From assembly GCF_024171995.1 (NCBI RefSeq), contig NZ_JAMTCT010000017.1, positions 1 to 64,000 of the forward strand: DNA of 64,000 bases. The letters are read 5' to 3'. Positions within the stretch are counted from its first letter, which is position 1, and every line of letters begins with the position of its first letter. Below the pieces are notes generated by a model. That model worked only from the letters and a program-made list of their open reading frames with translations. It had not been told where the DNA came from and did not search any database. The position numbers and the translations under genes were made by a program. Shown piece after piece: positions 43,015 through 50,397 of the stretch. The stretch comes from Promicromonospora umidemergens (GTDB lineage Bacteria > Actinomycetota > Actinomycetes > Actinomycetales > Cellulomonadaceae).

Positions 43015-45897
43015 GTGGTGAGAGTCACCGCCCTTCGCCGCCCTCCAGCGGCGATACCTCGTGCAGGCACAGCGCTCGTCGGCATGACCGCGCTCCTCGC
43101 GGCGTTCGTCGTCCCCGCGGTCAGCACTGCCGAGGCGATACCCGTCCGCACTGCCGTCGCGGACCGCGAGCACGTCCTGGACCGCGGCCACGTCGACGGG
43201 TTCGAGACCACCTACGACGCCGACGCCGGCAAGCTCGTGCTGTCGGTCCGGGACGACACCCGCATCTACGACAGCGAGCCCGTCTTCCGAGCGCCCGAGT
43301 CGACGACGTTCGCCTACGAGGACCCCCAGAGCCGGGTCACGCTCCCCGCGGCCGAGGGCAGCTGGGGGTTCCTCGGTGAGCACGGCGGATCCACGGTCTG
43401 GCTCGGTTCGCAGACGGGCGGCGACCAGGAGCATGCCCCCTGGGTCGGCTGGAGCACCGAGCGGCTGCTGGACTCGCTGGCCGGGACCGGCATCACACCC
43501 GCATCGGGTCAGCCCGTGTCGCTCGACGTCGTGGTCGACGGGCCGGGTGACGTCCTCACCTTCCAGAACGACGCCTTCGGGCAGCCGGTCAACCGGTACC
43601 TCGACACGACGACGTCCGACGGCGGGACCATCCCCGTGGCGGCCAACGCGCACGTGCACACCAACTGGATCTTCACAGCGGAGGGCGACTACACGCTGAC
43701 CGTGCGCCCGTCCCTCGCGACGGCCGACGGCGGCACGGTGACAGGGGATCCCGCGACCTACCACGTCCGGGTGGGTGAGCGACCCGTCACGACGGCGCTC
43801 ACCGTCACGGCCGACCGGGCCGAGCACACCGAGGGCGACACCGCCGTGCTGACCGCCACCCAGGACCCGCCGACCGGGCTGTCGGTCCACCGGTGGGAGG
43901 TCGCGCCAGCGGGCGGCGGCCAGTTCGCACCGGTCGACGGCCAGGAGGCCGCCACCTACGAGCGCAGCCTCACGACGGCGGACGACGGCGCACGCGTGCG
44001 TGCGGTCCTGCTCGACGGCGACCGCACGGCGGGGACCTCCGAGCCGGTGACCCTCTCGGTCGAGGCGCGGCCGGCTCCGACGCCGACGCCCACGCCGACG
44101 CCGACTCCGGAGCCGACTCCGGAGCCGACTCCAGAACCGACGCCCACGCCGACCCCGGACCCCACGCCAACGGACCCGGGAGCCGAGGAACCCGACGGTG
44201 ACGACGCCGACCGCGAGTACGTGCTGGACCACGGGCACGTCGACGCGTTCGAGACCAGCTACGACGCCGAGGCGGAGCACCTGACACTGTCGGTCAAGGA
44301 CGACAGCCGCATCCATGCGGACCGCACGGTCTACCGGTCGCCGGAGGACGTGACGCTGGCCTACGAGGACGCCCGCGGCGAGGTCCGGCTGCCCGAAGCG
44401 ACCGGCGCGTGGGCCTTCCTCGGCGAGCACGGTGGCCAGGCCGCCTGGCTCGGTTCTCAGACAGGCAGTGACCAGGAGTACCTGCCGTGGGCGGGCTGGA
44501 GCACCGAGCGGCTGCTGTCGTCGCTGGCCGGGACGGGGATCACGCCGGCTTCCGGCAGCCCGGTGTCGCTCGTGGTGCGGGTCGACGGCCCGGGCGACGT
44601 GTTCACGTTCCAGAACGACTCGTTCGGTCAGCCGGTCAACCGGTACCTCGACACGACGTCGTCGGACGGCGGGACCATCCCGATCGCGGCGAACGCGCAC
44701 GTGCACACCAACTGGGTCTTCACCGCAGAGGGTGACTACCACCTTGAGGTGACCCCGCGCTTGCGCACGGCCGACGGTCGCACGATCACCGGGCCGCCCG
44801 CCGACTATCACTTCCGGGCGGGAGGCCAGCAGACGGACGGCCCCGGCAAGGGCCCTGACACGGACCCGGGCACGGACCCCGGCAAGGACCCGGGCACGAC
44901 GCCGGACGGCGAACCCGGCAACGAACCCGGTAGCGAGCCCGGCAACGGTCCCGATAACGCTCCCGGCAGCGATGCGAGCGGTGACCCGGCGACCGGCGGG
45001 ACCGGCCCGGGCGTCCAGCCCGAGCAGTGCATCGCGGAGCAGGTCGAGCGGGAGGTCAGCACGCCCGAGGCGGGCACGCCCGGGTCGGGCGCGTCCGAGG
45101 CGGACGGCATCAGCTCCGGCCACTTCGACTTCGGCTCGATGGTGCAGGACGGCGAGCTCGTCGCCCGGGTGAAGGACGACCGCGAGCAGCCCTCGTCCTG
45201 GGTCGACCCGGCGTCGCTCACCTTCCGGCTGGGCGAGGCCGCGGAGCACGAGGTGCCGACGGGCAGCGAGTTCGCGTTCCTCGGCACGCCCGGTTCGACG
45301 ATCTGGTCGGTCGGTCAGGTCCAGGAGCCGGGCGTTCCGTGGATCGGCTGGAACACGCAGCATCCCAGCCTGATCGAGGCAGCGGACGGTCCGGTCACCT
45401 TCACGCTCGACGGCGTCGAGGGCCCCGGGGAGCTGGGTGTGTACGCCACCGGCACGTTCGGGGGCGTGGGGGCCAAGAGCTTCGGCACCATGTCCGGGTT
45501 CCCGAAGTCCCTGTCCGTGCCGCTCAACCAGCACGTGCACGCCAACTGGGCGTTCACAGAGCCGGGCGCCTACTCCGTGACGGTGACGCAGTCGGTCCCC
45601 CTGAAGAGCGGCGGCACGGCCTCGGCCGCGGCCACGCTGAAGTTCTCGGTGGGTGACACGTCGGGAACCACGTCCGAGCCCACGTCCGAGCCCACGTCGG
45701 AGCCCACGACGGGAACCACGACGCAGACCAGCTTCGTGGGACGTACGGCGTCGGGCGGGGAGTGTGACCTGAGCGCCGCTCAGCGTGCCGCGCTGGCGAG
45801 CACGGGCGCGAGCGTGTTCCAGCCGCTCGCCCTGGCAGGTCTCCTCGTGCTGATGGGCGCGGTGCTCGTCGTCGTCGCCCGTCGTCGTCGGGCATGA
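43015..45897 (+). CDS. LAxTG wall-anchored surface protein with three HxHxNW (choice-of-anchor M) domains
   Basis: A secreted 960-residue protein. After a Sec signal (hydrophobic stretch ending near VSTAEA) come three copies of the actinobacterial surface-anchored domain, at about residues 50-260, 405-610 and 690-880. Each begins with GHVD or GHFD, has WVGWSTE or WIGWNTQ, and ends with HVHTNWIFTAEGDY or HVHANWAFTEPGAY. Linkers are Ig-like (copies 1-2), TPTPEP repeats and GTDPGKDP repeats. The C terminus is LASTG, a helix and RRRRA, a class E sortase signal. Repeated His pairs suggest metal binding. GTG 43015 or 43018 follows AAAGGA; ATG 42988 has no ribosome site. It leads a coupled metal-ABC operon. 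Confidence 0.88.
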   Translation: MVRVTALRRPPAAIPRAGTALVGMTALLAAFVVPAVSTAEAIPVRTAVADREHVLDRGHVDGFETTYDADAGKLVLSVRDDTRIYDSEPVFRAPESTTFAYEDPQSRVTLPAAEGSWGFLGEHGGSTVWLGSQTGGDQEHAPWVGWSTERLLDSLAGTGITPASGQPVSLDVVVDGPGDVLTFQNDAFGQPVNRYLDTTTSDGGTIPVAANAHVHTNWIFTAEGDYTLTVRPSLATADGGTVTGDPATYHVRVGERPVTTALTVTADRAEHTEGDTAVLTATQDPPTGLSVHRWEVAPAGGGQFAPVDGQEAATYERSLTTADDGARVRAVLLDGDRTAGTSEPVTLSVEARPAPTPTPTPTPTPEPTPEPTPEPTPTPTPDPTPTDPGAEEPDGDDADREYVLDHGHVDAFETSYDAEAEHLTLSVKDDSRIHADRTVYRSPEDVTLAYEDARGEVRLPEATGAWAFLGEHGGQAAWLGSQTGSDQEYLPWAGWSTERLLSSLAGTGITPASGSPVSLVVRVDGPGDVFTFQNDSFGQPVNRYLDTTSSDGGTIPIAANAHVHTNWVFTAEGDYHLEVTPRLRTADGRTITGPPADYHFRAGGQQTDGPGKGPDTDPGTDPGKDPGTTPDGEPGNEPGSEPGNGPDNAPGSDASGDPATGGTGPGVQPEQCIAEQVEREVSTPEAGTPGSGASEADGISSGHFDFGSMVQDGELVARVKDDREQPSSWVDPASLTFRLGEAAEHEVPTGSEFAFLGTPGSTIWSVGQVQEPGVPWIGWNTQHPSLIEAADGPVTFTLDGVEGPGELGVYATGTFGGVGAKSFGTMSGFPKSLSVPLNQHVHANWAFTEPGAYSVTVTQSVPLKSGGTASAAATLKFSVGDTSGTTSEPTSEPTSEPTTGTTTQTSFVGRTASGGECDLSAAQRAALASTGASVFQPLALAGLLVLMGAVLVVVARRRRA

Positions 45898-47531
45898 CCA
45901 CGACCCCACCATGGCGGCCCGCCGCGGTCAGCATGATCGCGGCGGGCTCGCTGGTCCTCGCCGGCTGCGCCGGCGGCAGCGGTGCGGCGGACGACGACCG
46001 GCTCCGCGTGGTCACGACCACCGGCGTCCTGGCCGACCTGGTGCGCAACGTGGCCGGTGACGACGTCGAGGTGACGTCGATCGTGCCGCCGACAGGCGAC
46101 CCGCACTCCTACGACCCGACCCTGCGTGACGTACGCGACGTGGTCTACGCCGACGTGGCCTTCAGCAACTACCTGCTGCTGGAGGACCACTCGGTGGTCA
46201 CCACCCTTGACGCGAACCTGCCCGACGGAGCCCCGAACATCTCGCTGGCCGAGTCGGCCACGAAGTACGCCGCCGAGGTGATCCCGCTGGTCGAGAACGT
46301 CAACCTGGACACCATCTGGCTCGGGCTCCGTGTGAGCGGCACCGGCGAGGAGCTCGGCGCGACGCGGGCGTCGGAGGCCCGGCTCAGGGTGACGGACGTG
46401 GACGGGCCGGGCCGCCTGGCCGGATACCTGACCGAGACCTTCGGGCAGCCGCGGGTCTACTTCGACTCTGGCGACGGGTTCGACGCCACCGACGGGTACG
46501 CCCGCGACACCGCGACGCTGCCAACGGACGCACACACCCACATGAGCTGGGCATTCACCGAACCAGGCATCTACAAGGTAGCGATGGAGTCGGACCTGGT
46601 GGTCGAGCCCGGCGAGGACCCGCGGCCGCTGGGGGAGACGTCGGTGACCTTCGCCGTCGGTGTGGATCCGCACTCCGTGCCCGGCATGGCGGACGCCCGG
46701 GTGCTCGACAGCGGGCACGCGGACGTCACCGTGGACCTCGACGACGGAGCGATCGTGCTGCAGGCCGACACACCGGCGGGGGAGAGCCCGGACCAGGACG
46801 CGGACGAGTCTCAGAGTCCCCAGTCCCAGAGTCCCCACGGCGCCGCCACGCACACGCACGCGGAGACGCTCGACCCCGCGTCGACCGTCGTCTCGGTGCC
46901 GAACAAGGCGCTCGCCTCCGTGCCCAACCAGCCGGGCTTCGGATTCCTCGGCAGACCAGGGGACCAGGTGTACCTGCTGCCCCAGGCCGTGCTGGGCAAG
47001 CACGTCCACGGCGAGATCGACCCCCACCTGTGGCAGGACGTCCGCAACGCCCAGGCGTACGTGGAGGTCATCCGCGACACCCTGGTCGCGGCCGCGCCGG
47101 ACCAGGCGGACCAGTTCCGGGCCAACGCAGAGGCTTATCTGGCCCAGCTGCGTCGCACGGACGCCTACGTCGAACGGACGATCGCCCAGATCCCCCGCTC
47201 CCGCAGGCACCTGGTCACCACGCACGACGCGTTCGCCTACCTCGGCAAGGCGTACGACGTCGACATCGCCGGCTTCGTGACGCCCAACCCTGCCGCCGAG
47301 CCCAGCGTGGCCGACCGGATCAAGCTCACCCGGACCGTCCAGGCGCTCGACGTGCCTGCCGTGTTCCTCGAACCCAACCTCGCCGCGCGGTCCACCGTGC
47401 TCACCGAGGTGGCGCACGAGAACGACCTGCGGGTCTGCGAGATCTACTCCGACGCGTTCGACGACCGCGTCACCACCTACGTCGACCTGATGCGCGCCAA
47501 CGCCGACAGCCTCCGCCGGTGCCTGACATGA
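45894..47531 (+). CDS. Metal ABC transporter substrate-binding lipoprotein with an inserted HxHxNW domain
   Basis: A 545-residue lipoprotein with lipobox LVLAGC near residue 24. The cluster A-I metal-binding fold (ZnuA/TroA type) is split. The first lobe is at about 38-135 (VTTTGVLADLVRNVAGDDVEV, PPTGDPHSYDP with a His ligand); an inserted surface-anchored domain at about 140-275 has DAHTHMSWAFTEPGIY; a Ser/Gln/His-rich hinge (ATHTHAET) follows; the second lobe resumes near 355 (HGEIDPHLWQDVRNA, VTTHDAFAYLGKAY, FVTPNPAAEPS, FLEPN). Zinc or manganese is the expected cargo. The ATG overlaps the preceding stop as ATGA. Confidence 0.9.
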   Translation: MTTTPPWRPAAVSMIAAGSLVLAGCAGGSGAADDDRLRVVTTTGVLADLVRNVAGDDVEVTSIVPPTGDPHSYDPTLRDVRDVVYADVAFSNYLLLEDHSVVTTLDANLPDGAPNISLAESATKYAAEVIPLVENVNLDTIWLGLRVSGTGEELGATRASEARLRVTDVDGPGRLAGYLTETFGQPRVYFDSGDGFDATDGYARDTATLPTDAHTHMSWAFTEPGIYKVAMESDLVVEPGEDPRPLGETSVTFAVGVDPHSVPGMADARVLDSGHADVTVDLDDGAIVLQADTPAGESPDQDADESQSPQSQSPHGAATHTHAETLDPASTVVSVPNKALASVPNQPGFGFLGRPGDQVYLLPQAVLGKHVHGEIDPHLWQDVRNAQAYVEVIRDTLVAAAPDQADQFRANAEAYLAQLRRTDAYVERTIAQIPRSRRHLVTTHDAFAYLGKAYDVDIAGFVTPNPAAEPSVADRIKLTRTVQALDVPAVFLEPNLAARSTVLTEVAHENDLRVCEIYSDAFDDRVTTYVDLMRANADSLRRCLT

Positions 47532-47542
47532 AGGAGTACCCC

Positions 47543-48574
47543 ATGACATCGCCGACCACGCGGAGCCGCACGGCGGCCGCGTGCATGGCCGTGCTGCTCG
47601 CCGGCCTCGCGATCGGTGCCGCACCGGCCGCCCTGGCCGGCACCGAGGACGACGCCGGGCTGGAGCAGACGGTCGAAGCAGGCGAAGAGGTCGTGACAGA
47701 GGACGCCGTCGTGACCGACGGCCACGTCGACGTCGGCCCCCGCTTCCTCGACGACGAGTGGACGATGCTCGCGCGCGACGACCGCGAGGTCCCGTCCGTC
47801 TGGCGCGACCCCGCGCGGACCGTCCTGCACCTCGGCGACGCGGCGGTGCTGCCAGCACCGGACGGCCCGGACTACGAGTTCCTCGGCGTCGAGCCGGGCA
47901 CCCCGCTGCACGTCGTCCCGCAGACACAGACACCCGACGTCGTCTGGCTGGGCTGGAACACGCAGGACCCCCGCGTCGTGGACTCGGTCGAGCAGGGAGC
48001 GACGCTCCGGCTCGACGGGCTGGACGGCCCCGGAGAGCTGTTCGTGTTCCTGCAGGAGGGCGTGACCGGGCCGCCCAACGTGCTGTGGGACTCGGGCGAA
48101 CCCCTGCCGCAGGAGCTGTGGATGGAGGTCAACACCCACGTCCACGCCAACTGGGTGTTCACAGAGCCGGGCATCTACCGGCTGGACGTGACCACGCTCG
48201 CCGACCTGGCCGACGGGACCCAGGCCGAGGACGAGAGCACCCTCGTGTTCGCCGTCGGCCAGGACACCGATCCGGCGCAGGCGCTCGCGGCGGTGGCCGC
48301 CGACACGACGTCCGACACGGCGTCCGACACGGCGGACGAGCAGACGGCGGACGGCGCCGCCTCGTCGGACGCCTCGCCGGCTGCGGACCCGGCCACGGAG
48401 GTGACGGACGCACCCGAGGCGGGCGCGCCGTCGTCGGACAGCGGCGGCTCCGCAATGCTGGTCTGGGGTGCCGCGCTGGCCGCGGTGGTCCTGCTCCTGG
48501 TCGTGGTCGGTCGCGTCCTGCGTGCCCGCCGGGCGCGGGACGCGGCCGATCAGGCCACCGGGGACGCGTCGTGA
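47543..48574 (+). CDS. Membrane-anchored surface protein with one HxHxNW domain
   Basis: A 343-residue exported protein: Sec signal (ACMAVLLAGLAIGAAPAALA), one surface-anchored domain at about 50-240 (TDGHVDVGPRF, WLGWNTQDPRV, NTHVHANWVFTEPGIY), an Ala/Asp/Thr-rich spacer with TSDTASDTAD repeats, and a C-terminal helix followed by basic residues. No LAxTG motif is visible before the helix, so it is probably held in the membrane rather than bound to the wall. AAGGAG stands six bases before ATG 47543. Confidence 0.87.
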   Translation: MTSPTTRSRTAAACMAVLLAGLAIGAAPAALAGTEDDAGLEQTVEAGEEVVTEDAVVTDGHVDVGPRFLDDEWTMLARDDREVPSVWRDPARTVLHLGDAAVLPAPDGPDYEFLGVEPGTPLHVVPQTQTPDVVWLGWNTQDPRVVDSVEQGATLRLDGLDGPGELFVFLQEGVTGPPNVLWDSGEPLPQELWMEVNTHVHANWVFTEPGIYRLDVTTLADLADGTQAEDESTLVFAVGQDTDPAQALAAVAADTTSDTASDTADEQTADGAASSDASPAADPATEVTDAPEAGAPSSDSGGSAMLVWGAALAAVVLLLVVVGRVLRARRARDAADQATGDAS

Positions 48575-49434
48575 CGGCGACGGTCGCGGTCGACGCGAGC
48601 GCCGCGGCCCGACCGGGACCCGCACCCGTGCTGCAGGTGCGGGACCTTGCCGTCGCGCTCGGCGGGCGGCCCGTGCTGGACGACGTCCGGCTCGAGGTCG
48701 CCGAGGGCGAGCTGCTGGGCCTGGTCGGCCCGAACGGCGCGGGCAAGACGACGCTGCTGCGCGCCGTGCTTGGCCTGGTGCCGTCGTCCGGCCGGATCAC
48801 CATCGAGGGACAGGACGCGCGCTCGGGCCGCGCGCGCACGAGGTCGGCACGCGCGACGCGCTCGATCGGCTACGTGCCGCAGCGCCACGAGTTCGCCTGG
48901 GACTTCCCCGTCACCGTGGAGGAGGCGGTGCTCACCGGGCGCGTGGCCCGGATCGGCTGGTTGCGCGGTGCCCGGACGGAGGATTACCGAGCGGTACGCC
49001 GGGCGCTGGACCGCGTGGAGATGACCCACCTGCGGGCCCGGCCCGTCGGCGAGCTCTCCGGCGGCCAGCGCCAGCGGGTCCTGGTAGCCAGGGCACTGGC
49101 CCTCGACCCGCGGATCCTTCTGCTGGACGAGCCGTTCACCGGCCTGGACGTACCCACCCAGGAACACCTGACCGAGCTGTTCCGCGAGCTGGCGGACGAG
49201 GAACGAGCCGTGATCATGACGAACCACGACCTGGTGGGTGCGGTCCACGCGTGCGACCGGCTGTGCCTGCTGAACCGGACCGTCGTCGCGTCCGGCACGC
49301 CCGCGGAGCTGGCCGGTCCGGAACCCTGGATGACGGCGTTCGGTGTCTCCGCCGGCTCGCCGCTGCTGACGGCGATCGCTCAGGTCGCCAAGGCACGGAC
49401 GACCGGCTCGCCGGACGGGGGCGGCAGCGCATGA
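48571..49434 (+). CDS. Metal ABC transporter ATP-binding protein
   Basis: A 287-residue ATPase of the ZnuC/MntB type: Walker A GPNGAGKTT (about residue 50), Q-loop YVPQRHEFAWDFP, signature LSGGQRQRV, Walker B ILLLDEPF and the switch His in MTNHD. It begins with a GTG overlapping the preceding stop. The motif FDWDFP-like after the Q-loop is usual for zinc and manganese importers. Confidence 0.93.
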   Translation: MTATVAVDASAAARPGPAPVLQVRDLAVALGGRPVLDDVRLEVAEGELLGLVGPNGAGKTTLLRAVLGLVPSSGRITIEGQDARSGRARTRSARATRSIGYVPQRHEFAWDFPVTVEEAVLTGRVARIGWLRGARTEDYRAVRRALDRVEMTHLRARPVGELSGGQRQRVLVARALALDPRILLLDEPFTGLDVPTQEHLTELFRELADEERAVIMTNHDLVGAVHACDRLCLLNRTVVASGTPAELAGPEPWMTAFGVSAGSPLLTAIAQVAKARTTGSPDGGGSA

Positions 49435-50327
49435 TCTCGCCCATCGACTTCGTCCACGACCTGCTCAATCCCGACCTCGCCTTCCTGCCCAAGGCGCTGC
49501 TCATGGCGGTGCTCTCCAGCGTGGTGTGCGGCGTGGTCGGCACCCACGTGGTGCTGCGCGGCATGGCCTTCATCGGCGACGCCGTGGCGCACGCAGTCTT
49601 CCCCGGGCTCGCGGTGGCGTTCGTGCTGCAGGGCTCGCTCGTGCTGGGCGGGGCCATCGCCGGGATCACCACGGCGCTGCTGGTCGCGCTGTTCGCGCAG
49701 AACCGCCGGCTGCGCGAGGACTCGGTGATCGGCGTCTTCTTCGTCGCCGCGTTCGCGCTCGGGATCGTGATCATCTCGGGCGCGCCCGGGTACGCGGGGT
49801 CGTTGCAGGACTTCCTGTTCGGGTCCATCGTCGGCATCCCTGACGAGGACGTGCTGATCGCGGTCGTGGTCGGGCTGGTCCTGATGGCCGTGCTGTTCAT
49901 GTTCCACAAGGAGCTGGTCGCCGTCAGCCTGGACCGGGAGAGCGCGCGCGCTCTCGGGCTGCCCGTCCTGCGGCTCGACCTGCTGCTCTACGTGGTGGTC
50001 GCGGCCGCGATCGTGATCTCGGTGCAGACCATCGGCAACGTGCTCGTCCTCGCGCTCCTGGTCACCCCGGCTGCCGCCGCCCGGCTGCTGACCGACCGGC
50101 TCGCGCCGATGATGCTGCTCGGCCCGACCATCGGCGGGGGATCGGCGCTCGTGGGCCTGTACCTGTCGTGGAGCCTGGACCTCCCGGTCGGCGGCACGAT
50201 CGTGCTCGTCGCCACTGCCGTGTTCCTACTGGCCTGGCTGCTCGCGCCCCGGCACGGCGTGCTGGCCGGCGCCGTGCTGCGGCGTGGGCGTCAGGCGAGG
50301 CGCGTGGCCCGGACGGGCGCCTCCTGA
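49431..50327 (+). CDS. Metal ABC transporter permease
   Basis: A 298-residue ABC-3 family permease with about eight helices. Family motifs are VVGTHVVLRGMAFIGDAVAHAVFPG, VGVFFVAAFALGIVII-type helix 4, the cytoplasmic loop ARALGLPVLRLDLLLY and IGNVLVLALLVTPAAAARLL. A short basic tail follows. The ATG overlaps the ATPase stop as ATGA, so the two are made together. Confidence 0.93.
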   Translation: MISPIDFVHDLLNPDLAFLPKALLMAVLSSVVCGVVGTHVVLRGMAFIGDAVAHAVFPGLAVAFVLQGSLVLGGAIAGITTALLVALFAQNRRLREDSVIGVFFVAAFALGIVIISGAPGYAGSLQDFLFGSIVGIPDEDVLIAVVVGLVLMAVLFMFHKELVAVSLDRESARALGLPVLRLDLLLYVVVAAAIVISVQTIGNVLVLALLVTPAAAARLLTDRLAPMMLLGPTIGGGSALVGLYLSWSLDLPVGGTIVLVATAVFLLAWLLAPRHGVLAGAVLRRGRQARRVARTGAS

Positions 50328-50397
50328 GCGTTGTTCGTGATTCCCGCGGGCAGCACCTCGTCGCTCGCGGCCCTACGCATGGAATGAGAGGTTCATC

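Noticed and set aside
43012-45912. 966-codon minus-strand open frame opposite the first surface protein
   Set aside because: The plus strand has a signal peptide, three homologous domains and a sortase signal; the minus frame has none of these.
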